DNA of 64,000 nucleotides from Rhizobium oryzihabitans (GCF_010669145.1 NZ_CP048632.1:1240001-1304000); one strand, 5' to 3'. Shown: positions 18,334-27,182, counted from the first letter of the stretch. A program made the numbers and translations. The notes: generated from the sequence alone by a model not told the origin.

Positions 18334-18954
18334 TTAGAGAACACAGATGGACGGCTTCGGGCGCTGTCCATCGGGAAAAGATTTGAGCTGCATGTCGAAA
18401 TAATCCTCGACAAGCGCCGGCGCTGAAGCGAGACCGAGGGGCGCCGAACGCAGGCTGTGCCTGATATAAAGCCCGTCGATAAGGGCCGCCGCCCCTTCCG
18501 CAATGCGCGCGGCATCATCGGGCGGGCAAAGCCGGTTGAGGCTTGCCATGAGATTGGACCGCAGACGGCGCGAATAGAGCACGAGCAGGCGGCGCGTTTC
18601 CTCGGAACGCTGCGCCTCGACATAAAAGGCAAGCCATGCCGACACTGTCTCGGGCGTGAACTGGTCGCTCTGAAAGGACACGTGGACGATGGCGCTCAGC
18701 CTTGCACGCGGGCCATTGGCGCGGGTCAGCGCCGCCACCGCATCACGCCTCAAGTCGCGCAGCAGGCTGCGGATGGTTTCCAGAAGGAGCTGCTGTTTGC
18801 TGCCGAAATAGTGATGCGCAAGGGCCGCCGACACACCGGCTTCCCTCGCGATATCCGACATCGTCACATTCAGCGAACCATGGTGGCCTATGGTGCGCAG
18901 TGCCGCATCCACAAGCGCCTTCCGGCGCAAAGGCTCCATTCCGATCTTGGGCAT
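18334..18954 (-). CDS. betI: TetR-family repressor BetI
   Basis: A 206-residue TetR regulator starting MPKIGMEPLRRKALVDAALRTI, with the HTH SLNVTMSDIAREAGVSAALAHHYFGSKQQLLLET; this N-terminus is diagnostic of BetI. It represses the bet genes until choline is present. The start at 18954 has AAGGAG in front; an in-frame ATG eight codons earlier lacks one. A perfect 16-bp palindrome at 18986-19001 lies 32 bases upstream and is the likely autoregulatory operator. Confidence 0.92.
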   Translation of the reverse strand: MPKIGMEPLRRKALVDAALRTIGHHGSLNVTMSDIAREAGVSAALAHHYFGSKQQLLLETIRSLLRDLRRDAVAALTRANGPRARLSAIVHVSFQSDQFTPETVSAWLAFYVEAQRSEETRRLLVLYSRRLRSNLMASLNRLCPPDDAARIAEGAAALIDGLYIRHSLRSAPLGLASAPALVEDYFDMQLKSFPDGQRPKPSICVL

Positions 18955-18985
18955 AAGGGTCTCCTTGATGGCGGGCAAAATATTC

Positions 18986-19001
18986 TTGATTGATCAATCA
19001 A
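18986..19001. promoter_or_regulatory. BetI operator upstream of betIBA
   Basis: TTGATTGATCAATCAA is a perfect 16-bp palindrome followed by a further TCAATAAA, 32 bases before the betI start. Its position in the betI leader and the AT-rich sequence agree with known BetI sites that contain ATTGA/TCAAT half-sites; the protein-DNA link is inferred. Confidence 0.75.
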
Positions 19002-19089
19002 TCAATAAAAAATGCGCCATTTCATGTCGCGGATGTGCTGCCGGGCGGAAAGACTGAAGCGCAGACGGTTTTGCCGCTGCATGCGCCTC

Positions 19090-19103
19090 ATGATCTGGAT
19101 CAA
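19090..19103. promoter_or_regulatory. FNR/FixK-like box upstream of hdeD
   Basis: ATGATCTGGATCAA matches the TTGAT-N4-ATCAA anaerobox consensus at 9 of 10 fixed positions. It lies about 73-86 bases before the hdeD start, a spacing that would place a transcription start near 19138 if the box is centred at -41.5. A chance match cannot be excluded. Confidence 0.5.
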
Positions 19104-19175
19104 ATCTTCGGCATTCTCGTTGCGCTATGCTGCAATCGTGATAGCTTTACCCCGACCATTCATGGAGACAGCGAG

Positions 19176-19724
19176 ATGACACACAGTCTCAATGCGCCTG
19201 GATTTTCACCCCTCAGAGCAAAGTGGGGTTGGTTTCTGGCCCTTGGCCTCGTTCTTCTGGCCTTTGGGGTCATTGCGCTCGGCAATCTTCTCGTCGCCAC
19301 CGTTGCCTCCGTATTTTACGTCGGCGTCATGATGCTGATGGGCGGCATTTTGCAGCTTTTCCATGCCTTTCAGGTAAAGGGCTGGGAAAGCGTGCTGTTC
19401 TGGACGCTGAGCGGCCTGCTTTATGCCATTGCCGGCGTCATCGCCTTCCAGAACCCTGATCTGACGGCGGCGGTGCTGACATTATTGATGGCGGTTTCGC
19501 TGGTTATCGCCGGCATCTTCCGCCTTGTCGTCGGCTTCAGGCTGAAACCGGCAACCGGCTGGGGCTGGGTTGCCGTGGCGGGTGCAGTGACCGCACTGGC
19601 GGGTCTGGTGATTGCCGCCGGCTGGCCGGTGAACAGCCTCTGGGTGCTTGGCCTGTTTCTGGCGATTGACCTTATCATGCAGGGCTTTGCGATGATCGCG
19701 CTCGCCATGGCAATGCGTACATAA
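19176..19724 (+). CDS. hdeD: HdeD-family acid-resistance membrane protein
   Basis: A 182-residue inner-membrane protein with six hydrophobic segments in three pairs, e.g. WGWFLALGLVLLAFGVIALGNLL, ASVFYVGVMMLMGGILQLFHAF, and WVAVAGAVTALAGLVIAAGWP, the HdeD/DUF308 repeat pattern. In E. coli HdeD contributes to acid resistance at high cell density; the role here is unproven. Start at 19176 has GGAGACAGCGAG. A long open frame extends upstream into the betI promoter but lacks coding character. A possible FNR/FixK box precedes it. Confidence 0.83.
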   Translation: MTHSLNAPGFSPLRAKWGWFLALGLVLLAFGVIALGNLLVATVASVFYVGVMMLMGGILQLFHAFQVKGWESVLFWTLSGLLYAIAGVIAFQNPDLTAAVLTLLMAVSLVIAGIFRLVVGFRLKPATGWGWVAVAGAVTALAGLVIAAGWPVNSLWVLGLFLAIDLIMQGFAMIALAMAMRT

Positions 19725-19977
19725 GGGTGTTTGTGGCGCGCCTGCCGCCTCATATCGGGTAGACGAGGAACAGGGAAAAACTAAACCCCTATATACTGCA
19801 AATTGGGTATGGAACGCGTTTCGTGGTAAGATAGACAATGATACCAATTTCGCTGGAAGCGGCGTCCAGACGAAAACCTCAAAAAACGACCGCCCGCAAA
19901 AGATTGCCATCGCCCCGTCCGCACGGCGGACATCTATCGGGTTGCCTATGGCGGTCATTGAAAAAGGGAGTGATATC

Positions 19978-20214
19978 ATGCCAATGGTGACAGTATCGAT
20001 TTCCCCGGAACAGGCAGCAAGAATGCGCGAGGCCGTTAATTGCGGCGCTTATGCATCCGGCAGCGAGGTCGTCAGGGCCGCGCTGAGACTATGGGCGGCC
20101 TCCGCCGAACACGGTGTCGGCTCCACCCCCGCAGAACCTGTCGAGTCGGACCGCGAACGCATGAATGTTGCGGAACTTTACGCTGCTCACACCGGCCACG
20201 TCCGCCGGGCATAG
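19978..20214 (+). CDS. CopG/ParD-type antitoxin without adjacent toxin
   Basis: A 78-residue ribbon-helix-helix protein: MVTVSISPEQAARMREAV, then NCGAYASGSEVVRAALRLW, the ParD consensus with the SGSEVVR turn. The C-terminal half is short and polar (SDRERMNVAELYAAHTGH) and diverges from typical toxin-binding tails. GGGAG lies nine bases upstream. No ParE-like frame follows: the 180 bases to the next gene contain only a stem-loop. It may be a remnant, or act in trans. Confidence 0.75.
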   Translation: MPMVTVSISPEQAARMREAVNCGAYASGSEVVRAALRLWAASAEHGVGSTPAEPVESDRERMNVAELYAAHTGHVRRA

Positions 20215-20228
20215 GGCCCGGCGCAACG

Positions 20229-20249
20229 CCCTCTTTAGATATAGAGGGC
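20229..20249. other. Small stem-loop after the orphan antitoxin
   Basis: GCCCTC pairs with GAGGGC around TTTAGATATA. There is no T tract behind it, so a terminator role is doubtful. Confidence 0.4.
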
Positions 20250-20265
20250 CCGTTATAAAACGTTC

Positions 20266-20296
20266 ACAAAAGCTTCACAGTCGTGAAAGCTTTTGT
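20266..20296. promoter_or_regulatory. Inverted repeat upstream of the EAL/GGDEF gene
   Basis: ACAAAAGCTTCAC and GTGAAAGCTTTTGT are complementary apart from one extra A, with a 4-base centre. It ends 100 bases before the start codon of the EAL protein. TTGACC directly after it could be a -35 box, so an operator is the best reading; a terminator is unlikely because no T tract follows. Confidence 0.45.
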
Positions 20297-20395
20297 TGAC
20301 CTGTCATCTGCAATTGTTGCCGCAAAAGAGACGCGTCCCGTATGGGCATTCCATGCGCATGCCACGATTGGGACGGGCAATAGCGGAGAACAGAA

Positions 20396-22198
20396 ATGCA
20401 GGCCGTCACAGTGGAAAACGATGTCATAAGACGGTTTGCCTCCGGGCAGATGTTTCCGATGGCGAAGCTTGTTCTTGAGACCGCGTTTCAGCCCATTGTC
20501 GAGGCAACGACAGGCACGATCTTCGGTTATGAATCGCTGATGCGCGGCCATGATCGGCTTGGCTTTTCCAATCCGCTGGCGCTTCTTGACCAGGCGGCAG
20601 CAGACGGCGAGTTGAAGGCCTTCGAGCAGATGCTGGCAAGCCGGGCGCTGGCAAAATTTTCCACCCTGCCCGACTTTTCCTCCACCACCCTGTTTCTCAA
20701 TCTGGATGTGCGGCTGATCCCGCATGGAGACGCCATTCTCGACAAGCTCGTCGGCCATCTGGCGCGGGCGGGCATTCCGGCCTCTTCCATCTGCTTTGAA
20801 CTTTCCGAACGTTTCGACAATACCAGCGTGCCGGAATTCACGTCGCTGATTGCGCGGATGCGCAAGGAAGGCTTCAAGCTAGCAATCGACGATTTCGGTG
20901 CCGGCCACGGCGAGATGAAGCTGCTCTGCGACTTCCCGCTGGATTACCTGAAGATCGACCGGCATTTCATCAGCGGTGTCGACCACCTTCCCCGCAAGCA
21001 GCATCTCGTGCGCAACATCGTCAACATCGCCCATGTTCTCGGCGTTCGCGTCATTGCGGAAGGCATCGAAACGGAAGCGGAATTTCTGACCTGCCGCGAA
21101 TATGGCGTCGATCTCGTGCAGGGCTGGCTGATCGCCAAGCCGACGGTGTTCATCAGCGAGTTGCCTGAGAGCTTTCCCCATCTCAACCGTCTCGGCGTGG
21201 CGCGGCGCAGCAGCCAGTCGCTGGACGAAATTCTGATCCGCCGCGAAATAGAGCGTCTTCCCACCGTGTTTGAGCATGACAGCGTCGACAGCGTCTTCGA
21301 ACTGTTCCGCAGAAACCCGCAGCAGGCTTTTTTCCCGGTCCTCAACGCCAATGGCGAACCGCGCGGCGTCATCAACGAATATCACCTCAAGGAATATATC
21401 TACCGGCCTTTCGGACGCGATCTGCTCAAGAACAAGATCTACGAGCGCACCATTTCCCACTTCGTCGACCCCGCGCCGATTGTGGGTCTGGATGCGGATG
21501 CCGACCAGTTGATGAACATGTTCGCCAGCATGGGTGGCAGCGCCTGCATCATCCTGACCGAGAACATGCGTTACGCCGGCATCGTCTCGGCAGCGTCGCT
21601 CATCAAGGTCATCAATGAAAAACAGCTAAAGATGGCGCAGGACCAGAACCCGCTGACCGCGCTGCCCGGCAACCGCGCAATCGGCGGCTTCATCGTCGAC
21701 AGCTGCAGCGATGGCGACGAGACCCGTTTCTTCTGTTACTGCGACTTCGACAATTTCAAACCTTTCAACGACAAATATGGCTTCAACGCCGGCGACCACG
21801 CCATCACCCTGTTCTCGGCCCTGATGCGCCGGTATTTCTTCGCCGGTGACTGCTTTCTCGGCCATATCGGCGGCGATGACTTCTTCATCGGTGTGCGCGA
21901 CTGGTCGATGGAGGAACTGACGGAAATCCTCGAACGGTTGCTCAGCGATTTTCATGACGACGTCGCCGAACTCTATTCCGACGAAGACCGTGCAGCCGGA
22001 TGCATGAAGGGCCAGGACCGCCACGGCAACGAGCGTGACTTCGCCCTGCTGCGCTGCTCGATCGGCGTCCTCACGCTGCCGAAAGGGCTGATCATCGCCA
22101 ATCCCGAGCGTATCGGCGGCGAGATCGCCTGCATCAAGGCGGCCGCAAAGGAAAATGACGGCGGCCTCGTCATCCGGGTATTCGGCGAGACAAAATGA
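20396..22198 (+). CDS. EAL-CBS-GGDEF cyclic-di-GMP signalling protein
   Basis: A 600-residue cytoplasmic protein. Residues about 20-265 are an EAL phosphodiesterase domain with YESLMRG (the EAL motif as ESL), [52 protein letters not shown] and QGWLIAKP, so most metal and catalytic residues are kept. Residues about 285-410 are a CBS pair ([13 protein letters not shown]..., [13 protein letters not shown]...). Residues about 430-590 are a GGDEF domain with [15 protein letters not shown], but the signature is GGDDF at 492-496, which may abolish or weaken cyclase activity. The domain order matches EAL-CBS-GGDEF proteins of pseudomonads and rhizobia. No membrane segment; the CBS pair may bind nucleotides. 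Start ATG 20396 with GGAGAA upstream. Confidence 0.9.
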   Translation: MQAVTVENDVIRRFASGQMFPMAKLVLETAFQPIVEATTGTIFGYESLMRGHDRLGFSNPLALLDQAAADGELKAFEQMLASRALAKFSTLPDFSSTTLFLNLDVRLIPHGDAILDKLVGHLARAGIPASSICFELSERFDNTSVPEFTSLIARMRKEGFKLAIDDFGAGHGEMKLLCDFPLDYLKIDRHFISGVDHLPRKQHLVRNIVNIAHVLGVRVIAEGIETEAEFLTCREYGVDLVQGWLIAKPTVFISELPESFPHLNRLGVARRSSQSLDEILIRREIERLPTVFEHDSVDSVFELFRRNPQQAFFPVLNANGEPRGVINEYHLKEYIYRPFGRDLLKNKIYERTISHFVDPAPIVGLDADADQLMNMFASMGGSACIILTENMRYAGIVSAASLIKVINEKQLKMAQDQNPLTALPGNRAIGGFIVDSCSDGDETRFFCYCDFDNFKPFNDKYGFNAGDHAITLFSALMRRYFFAGDCFLGHIGGDDFFIGVRDWSMEELTEILERLLSDFHDDVAELYSDEDRAAGCMKGQDRHGNERDFALLRCSIGVLTLPKGLIIANPERIGGEIACIKAAAKENDGGLVIRVFGETK

Positions 22199-22286
22199 CA
22201 CTCGTGACAAAGGGACTTCTTCCCTAAACGGCGCATCTGACCTACATCTTCAGGCGACGCCGACAAGTGAGGAGTTGCCCCTGGCC

Positions 22287-23300
22287 ATGCCCGACACCAT
22301 GACCCTGCCCGAAAAAATGCGCTTCATCGACCTTCCCTCCCATGGCGGACCGGAGGTGATGCAGCTTTCGCAAGCGCCTTTGCCGAAACCCGCCAAAGGC
22401 GAGATATTGGTGAAGGTCGAGGCAGCGGGGGTCAACCGCCCCGATGTCGCGCAGAGGCAGGGAACCTATCCGCCGCCGAAGGATGCGAGCCCGATCCTCG
22501 GCCTCGAAATTGCCGGAGAGGTGGTGGCGCTCGGTGAAGGCGTCAGTGAATTCAAGCCGGGCGATAAGGTCTGCGCGCTCGCCAATGGCGGCGGCTACGC
22601 CGAATATTGCACCGTGCCGGCCGGACAGGCCCTGCCCTTCCCCAGGGGCTACGACGCCGTCAAGGCTGCCGCATTGCCGGAGACCTTCTTTACCGTCTGG
22701 GCCAACCTGTTCCAGATGGCAGGCCTCACCGAAGGGGAAACCGTGCTCATCCACGGCGGCACCAGCGGCATCGGCACAACGGCCATACAGCTTGCCAAAG
22801 CCTTCGGCGCGGATGTCTACGCCACCGCAGGCTCAGCGGAGAAATGCGAAGCCTGCGTCAAGCTCGGCGCCAGACGCGCCATCAACTACCGCGAGGAAGA
22901 CTTCGCCGCCGTCATCAAGGCCGAGACCGATGGCAAGGGCGTCGATGTCGTTCTCGACATGATTGGTGCGGCCTATTTCGAAAAGAACCTTGCCGCACTC
23001 GCCAAGGATGGCTGCCTTTCCATCATCGCCTTTCTGGGTGGCGCCACCGCCGAGAAGGTCAATCTCACGCCGATCATGGTCAAGCGCCTCACCGTCACCG
23101 GCTCCACCATGCGCCCCCGCACCGCCGACGAGAAACGCGCCATCCGTGACGACCTCGTCGAGCAGGTCTGGCCGCTCATCGAAAGCGGCAAGGTTGCACC
23201 GGTTATCAACCGGGTCTTCACGCTGGACGAAGTGGCGGAGGCCCACCGGCTGATGGAAAGCAGCAATCATATCGGCAAGATCGTGATGCGGGTGTCCTGA
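22287..23300 (+). CDS. NAD(P)H:quinone oxidoreductase (PIG3-type, zeta-crystallin family)
   Basis: A 337-residue medium-chain dehydrogenase lacking zinc ligands. It shows the MDR core [32 protein letters not shown] and the cofactor turn [23 protein letters not shown]; the sequence near 110-140 ([19 protein letters not shown]) and the [17 protein letters not shown] stretch fit PIG3/TP53I3-type quinone reductases. It would perform NADPH-dependent quinone reduction. The start at 22287 follows GAGGAG; an open frame continues upstream into the EAL gene but is not coding-like. Confidence 0.88.
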   Translation: MPDTMTLPEKMRFIDLPSHGGPEVMQLSQAPLPKPAKGEILVKVEAAGVNRPDVAQRQGTYPPPKDASPILGLEIAGEVVALGEGVSEFKPGDKVCALANGGGYAEYCTVPAGQALPFPRGYDAVKAAALPETFFTVWANLFQMAGLTEGETVLIHGGTSGIGTTAIQLAKAFGADVYATAGSAEKCEACVKLGARRAINYREEDFAAVIKAETDGKGVDVVLDMIGAAYFEKNLAALAKDGCLSIIAFLGGATAEKVNLTPIMVKRLTVTGSTMRPRTADEKRAIRDDLVEQVWPLIESGKVAPVINRVFTLDEVAEAHRLMESSNHIGKIVMRVS

Positions 23301-23329
23301 CGGCAAGAAGCGAACAGCGTTGTTTTCGT

Positions 23330-23353
23330 TGACAACATCCATGGGCGTTGTCA
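23330..23353. promoter_or_regulatory. Palindrome overlapping the TumE-like start region
   Basis: TGACAAC and GTTGTCA are perfect 7-bp arms separated by ten bases, ending at the toxin start codon. TTGACA inside the left arm could be a -35 element. Placement suits an autoregulated toxin-antitoxin operator. Confidence 0.55.
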
Positions 23354-23628
23354 TGAATAACAACATGAAGGCCGTACTGCTCGAAAAGACCCGCAGAGTG
23401 ATCAATGAAACGGCCTTCTTCGAGGTTGTCCTGTGGCATCTGCCGGAGCCAGTTCCTGGAAGCGTCCACTCTTTCAAATACCGGCTGGCGCTTGTGATCG
23501 AGGGGGAATGCGTTCTGCGTTATGACAATGAGCGCGGGAAAGGTGATCATCGCCATATGGCGGGGCATGAGGACGCAATTGAGTTCACGACGCTTGAAGC
23601 CTCTTCGATGCTTTTCAGGCTGATATGA
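23353..23628 (+). CDS. TumE-family (DUF6516) toxin
   Basis: A 91-residue protein resembling the toxin component of TumE/TumA-type modules: KAVLLEKTRRVINETAFFEVVLWHLPEPVPGSVHSFKYRLALVIEGECVLRYDNERGKGDHRHM. The FKYRL...LRYDNERGKGDHRH pattern, with closely spaced basic and His residues after a Tyr-Asp, is characteristic of that family. It is followed 13 bases later by a small HTH protein, the expected antitoxin. Possible starts are 23353 and 23365; neither has a good ribosome binding site, which is common for toxins. Biochemical target is not known to me. Confidence 0.7.
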   Translation: MNNNMKAVLLEKTRRVINETAFFEVVLWHLPEPVPGSVHSFKYRLALVIEGECVLRYDNERGKGDHRHMAGHEDAIEFTTLEASSMLFRLI

Positions 23629-23641
23629 AAAGGATTTTGAC

Positions 23642-24007
23642 ATGACCGCTCTCACCGTACGTCTCAGCTCAATCGACGACATTAAAGACCGGTTTGTCAC
23701 CGCCGGAAATCTGGCGATGTCCGGAAAGCCGGTGGCGGCAAAACCGTCGGTCGCATTTTCAAGCTATGAGGATTTGCACCGCATTCTCGCACCGCTGCGT
23801 CTTGCCATCGTCAGGGCTCTCGCGGGACAGGGGGCGCTTTCGATCCGCGAGGTAGCGCGCCGTGTGGGACGGGATGTGCAGGCCGTTCATCGCGATGTGA
23901 CGACGCTGCTCCACGCGGGCATCATCGACAGGAATGAGGGCGGCATCGAGTTTCCCTACGACAGCATCCATTTCGAATTCGACGTGAGTGCCGGAGAAGC
24001 GGCGTAA
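23642..24007 (+). CDS. Winged-HTH antitoxin partner (TumA-like)
   Basis: A 121-residue protein. The C-terminal two thirds is a winged helix: HRILAPLRLAIVRALAGQGALSIREVARRVGRDVQAVHRDVTTLLHAGIIDRNEGGIEFPYDSIHFEFD, with the REVARRVGRDVQAVHRDV recognition helix. The N-terminal 35 residues are probably flexible and toxin-binding. An AAGGATT ribosome binding site overlaps the end of the toxin gene region. The pairing with a DUF6516 protein is the main functional clue; it may bind the TGACAAC/GTTGTCA palindrome. Confidence 0.72.
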   Translation: MTALTVRLSSIDDIKDRFVTAGNLAMSGKPVAAKPSVAFSSYEDLHRILAPLRLAIVRALAGQGALSIREVARRVGRDVQAVHRDVTTLLHAGIIDRNEGGIEFPYDSIHFEFDVSAGEAA

Positions 24008-24038
24008 TCCGCCTGGCAATACCTCGAACGAACCCCTC

Positions 24039-24066
24039 TTGCATTAACCGCGAATCGTACTACCTT
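24039..24066 (+). promoter_or_regulatory. Candidate promoter of the 24-codon ORF
   Basis: TTGCAT at 24039-24044 and TACCTT at 24061-24066 are spaced by 16 bases and resemble -35 and -10 boxes. Transcription would start near 24073, about 30 bases before the small ORF. Confidence 0.4.
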
Positions 24067-24102
24067 CTAGTTATGTTCAACGTATCGGAAGGAGGTGATC
24101 CA

Positions 24103-24177
24103 ATGTCTAATGAGATTTCGGTCTCTGGTGCAGGCAATGGAAAGGGTGGGTTTTCGACGGGGCAGCCCTCGGCGTAA
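24103..24177 (+). CDS. 24-residue peptide ORF with near-complete Shine-Dalgarno
   Basis: ATG at 24103 and TAA at 24175-24177 enclose 24 codons (MSNEISVSG..., ending TGQPSA), Gly/Ser-rich, without a membrane helix. Directly before the ATG, AAGGAGGTGATCCA at 24089-24102 is complementary over 14 bases to the 3' end of bacterial 16S rRNA, far beyond the usual 4-7. A promoter-like pair precedes it and two stem-loops follow, so the whole looks like a short, independent mRNA of about 200 nt. It could make a small protein, act as a ribosome-capturing RNA, or be an RNA regulator with an embedded ORF. I do not recognise the peptide. Confidence 0.55.
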   Translation: MSNEISVSGAGNGKGGFSTGQPSA

Positions 24178-24211
24178 AAACCTCTTGCCTTCGGAACGTT
24201 GAGAAACAGTC

Positions 24212-24267
24212 CCGGGTCTGTAAACAGGACCAAGCTCATGGAAGGGTCGCCTCTGGCGGCCCTTTCC
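24212..24267 (+). terminator. Two stem-loops ending the small transcript
   Basis: First a small stem GGTCTGT-AA-ACAGGACC near 24214-24231, then GGAAGGGTCGCC at 24240-24251 pairing with GGCGGCCCTTTCC at 24255-24267. The second is a strong hairpin but has no run of Ts directly after it, so it is a probable rather than certain terminator. Confidence 0.55.
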
Positions 24268-24302
24268 CGTTTCCGGGCATATCAGCGCATTCACCAGCTT
24301 CC

Positions 24303-24372
24303 CTCATCTCTGTGCTTGTCACAGAGATTCAGCCAGACCAAGTCCTTGGGCTGACTGAATACCGGCAAGGCC
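24303..24372. repeat. Family A mosaic repeat, shortened copy
   Basis: Begins CCCTCATCTCTGTGCTTGTC, like the left end of the full element at 10123-10240, then CCAAGTCCTTGGGCTGACTG from its centre, but the right end is lost. It lies between the small ORF and cysA. Confidence 0.7.
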
Positions 24373-24413
24373 GGTGTGTGACGAGGACATTGCGGACGCC
24401 GACCCGCCGCCCG

Positions 24414-25451
24414 TTATTTGCGGAAAATCTTCCACCGTGTCGGCCGGAAGCGCAGTTCGGCACCCACTGCGACGGCGGCGTTGAGCGGCACCTCGATTTC
24501 AAGGTGATAGGGCTCGTGGCCATTATTGGCGATGTCGATTTCCGCGATGCGCGTGCCGGCGAGGCGACGACAGGTGGTGACCTTGCCGTAAAGCGCGTCC
24601 TTCTCCGCCGTCAGCGCCACATCTTCCGGACGGAAGAAAAGCACGCCCTCGCCATCGCCGCTCTCATCGATACCGATGCTTTCCCCCTGAAACAGCACAT
24701 GGCGTTCACGGATCGTTACCGGCAGGCTTGAGGATTCGCCGATGAAGGAGAAGACGAAGGGGGAATTGGGCGTGTCGTAGACGTCATCCGCCGTGCCGAC
24801 CTGCTCGATCCTGCCCTGGCTCATGACGACGACACGGTCGGCCAGCTCCAACGCTTCTTCCTGATCGTGCGTAACGAAGACGGTGGTGTGGCCGGTGCGG
24901 TCGTGGAATTCGCGCAGCCAGCGGCGCAGCTCCTTGCGCACCTTGGCGTCGAGCGCGCCGAAAGGCTCATCGAGAAGCAGCACCTTCGGCTCGATAGCGA
25001 CCGCGCGGGCAAGCGCCACGCGCTGGCGCTGGCCGCCGGAAAGCTGCGTGGGATAGCGCTTTTCGAGACCGGAGAGATGCACCATGTCGAGAAGCTCGGA
25101 TACCCGTCTGCGGATTTCGGCCTTTGGCGGACGCTTGGCGGAGGGACGCACCTTGAGGCCGAAGGCGATGTTTTCCGCCACCGTCATGTGGCGGAATAGC
25201 GCGTAATGCTGAAAGACAAAACCGACATTGCGTTCCTGCACCGTGCGGTGCGAGGCATCCTCATCGCCAAAGAAAATGTGGCCTTCGGTCGGCTGCTCCA
25301 GGCCGGCGATGAGGCGCAGCAGCGTCGTCTTGCCGGAGCCGGAGGGACCGAGCAGCGCGATCAGCTCACCGGAACGAATGTCGAGCGACACGTCGTTCAG
25401 CGCCGGAAAGCGATCGAACTGCTTGGTGATGCCGGAAACTTTCACTTCCAT
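24414..25451 (-). CDS. cysA: Sulfate/thiosulfate ABC transporter ATPase
   Basis: A 345-residue ABC ATPase energising sulfate import. Walker A is [11 protein letters not shown] near residue 35, Q-loop [13 protein letters not shown], signature [15 protein letters not shown], Walker [15 protein letters not shown]-loop [10 protein letters not shown]; a TOBE-like C-terminal domain follows. Start ATG at 25451 lies 11 bases after the cysW stop, with AAAGG upstream; a TTG five codons earlier is less likely. Last gene of sbp-cysTWA. Confidence 0.93.
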   Translation of the reverse strand: MEVKVSGITKQFDRFPALNDVSLDIRSGELIALLGPSGSGKTTLLRLIAGLEQPTEGHIFFGDEDASHRTVQERNVGFVFQHYALFRHMTVAENIAFGLKVRPSAKRPPKAEIRRRVSELLDMVHLSGLEKRYPTQLSGGQRQRVALARAVAIEPKVLLLDEPFGALDAKVRKELRRWLREFHDRTGHTTVFVTHDQEEALELADRVVVMSQGRIEQVGTADDVYDTPNSPFVFSFIGESSSLPVTIRERHVLFQGESIGIDESGDGEGVLFFRPEDVALTAEKDALYGKVTTCRRLAGTRIAEIDIANNGHEPYHLEIEVPLNAAVAVGAELRFRPTRWKIFRK

Positions 25452-25462
25452 GAATATGCCTT

Positions 25463-26332
25463 TCAATGCTTGCCGGCTGCGTTGCCCGCGCCAAAGCGTA
25501 TTTCGAGAATGGTTTTGAGAACGAGCGTCACGAGCGCCAGACCGGCCAGCAGCGTCGCCACCGCAAAGGCAGCACCGATATTGTACTCATTATAGAGTAT
25601 CTCGACATGCAGCGGCATGGTGTTGGTCTCGCCGCGAATATGGCCAGACACCACCGAGACCGCGCCGAACTCACCCATGGCGCGGGCGTTGCAGAGCAGC
25701 ACCCCATAGAGCAGGCCCCATTTGATATTCGGCAGCGTGACATACCAGAAGGTCTGCCAGCCCGAAGCACCAAGCGAAATCGCCGCCTCCTCGTCGCCAT
25801 TGCCCTGATCCTGCATCAGCGGGATCAATTCTCGCGCCACGAAAGGAAAGGTCACGAAGATGGTGGCAAGCACGATGCCGGGAACGGCGAAGAGGATTTC
25901 GATGCCGTAACCCTTCAGCCATGGCCCGAGCACGCTGTGCGAGGAGAACAGGATGACATAGACCAGACCGGATATGACCGGCGAGATCGAGAACGGCAGG
26001 TCGATCAGCGTTATCAGAAACGCCTTGCCCTTGAATTCGAACTTCGCGATTGCCCAGGCGGCGGCAACCCCGAAAATGAGGTTGAGCGGCACCGAAATGG
26101 CGGCGACAAGCAGCGTCAGACGGATGGCGGAGAGCGCGTCGGGTTCGACGATCGCCTCCCAGAAGGCGTCGGCGCCTTTCCGGAAGGCTTCGAAAAACAC
26201 CGATACCAGCGGCAGCACCAGGAAGGCCGCAAGAAAAAGGAAGGCGACGGCGATCAGCGCCAGCCGGGCTGGCAGGCTCTCGCTGGCGGGATCACGGAAG
26301 GGCCGGGCAGACGTGCGGGAAGCGTCAGACAT
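25463..26332 (-). CDS. cysW: Sulfate ABC transporter permease CysW
   Basis: A 289-residue permease with about six membrane segments. The binding-protein-dependent transport loop is [30 protein letters not shown] (EAA motif), where it contacts CysA, and [29 protein letters not shown] is typical of CysW. It overlaps cysT by 8 bases, which suggests coupling. Confidence 0.93.
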   Translation of the reverse strand: MSDASRTSARPFRDPASESLPARLALIAVAFLFLAAFLVLPLVSVFFEAFRKGADAFWEAIVEPDALSAIRLTLLVAAISVPLNLIFGVAAAWAIAKFEFKGKAFLITLIDLPFSISPVISGLVYVILFSSHSVLGPWLKGYGIEILFAVPGIVLATIFVTFPFVARELIPLMQDQGNGDEEAAISLGASGWQTFWYVTLPNIKWGLLYGVLLCNARAMGEFGAVSVVSGHIRGETNTMPLHVEILYNEYNIGAAFAVATLLAGLALVTLVLKTILEIRFGAGNAAGKH

Positions 26333-27182
26333 AACCGTACCTCTTGCGGCTCCAGGCCTGAATGAGATTGATGAGGAACAGCATGGCGAAGGAGATGATC
26401 AGCATGATGGTGGCAATGCCGGTCGCGGCCGCATAGTTGAACTCCTCCAGCCGGATGACGATGAGGAGCGGCGCGATTTCCGAGACGTAGGGAATATTGC
26501 CGGCGATGAAGATGACCGAGCCGTATTCGCCGACGCCGCGTGCGAAGGCGAGCGCGAAACCCGTGAGAATGGCGGGCGTCAGGCTCGGCAGCAGGACGCG
26601 GGTGATGGTCTGGAAACGGTTGGCGCCAAGCGTCGCCGCCACCTCTTCCACCTGCCGGTCAATCTCTTCCATGACCGGCTGCACGGTGCGGACCACGAAT
26701 GGCAGGCCGATGAAGATCAGCGCAATGACGATGCCGGTCGGCGTGAACGCGATCTTGATGCCGAAAGGTTCGAACAGCGAGCCGACCCAGCCGCGATTGG
26801 CATAAAGCGTGGTGAGCGCGATGCCGGCGACCGCCGTTGGCAGGGCGAAGGGCAAATCCACGATGGCATCAACGAAGCGGCGGCCGGGAAAACGATATCG
26901 CGTCAGAACCCAGGCGACGATGACGCCGAAAACCGCATTGACCAACGCGGCGAGAAATGCCGTGCCGAAACTGACACGCAGCGCATTCAGCGTGCGGCTG
27001 TCGGTGGCGATCGCAATGAAATCTGAAAAACCCAGTTTCGCCGTGGACCAGATGAGGCCGCCCAGCGGAATAAGAATGATGAGAAACAGATAGGTTACCG
27101 TGTAACCAAGCGTCAGGCCGAAGCCGGGTATTACGCTCGACTGACGCCACTTCCACCTGTTTCCGGATGTATTATTGCTCAT
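26325..27182 (-). CDS. cysT: Sulfate ABC transporter permease CysT (CysU)
   Basis: A 285-residue permease. Six predicted helices start at [20 protein letters not shown]. The EAA loop is [31 protein letters not shown] and [26 protein letters not shown] is the CysT-specific segment. ATG at 27182 has GGAGCC in front; the TTG just upstream is not needed. It forms the channel with CysW. Confidence 0.93.
   Translation of the reverse strand: MSNNTSGNRWKWRQSSVIPGFGLTLGYTVTYLFLIILIPLGGLIWSTAKLGFSDFIAIATDSRTLNALRVSFGTAFLAALVNAVFGVIVAWVLTRYRFPGRRFVDAIVDLPFALPTAVAGIALTTLYANRGWVGSLFEPFGIKIAFTPTGIVIALIFIGLPFVVRTVQPVMEEIDRQVEEVAATLGANRFQTITRVLLPSLTPAILTGFALAFARGVGEYGSVIFIAGNIPYVSEIAPLLIVIRLEEFNYAAATGIATIMLIISFAMLFLINLIQAWSRKRYGYV

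Noticed and set aside
20266..20296. Terminator for the CopG gene
   Set aside because: Inverted repeat lacks a T tract and is followed by a -35-like TTGACC; operator reading preferred.
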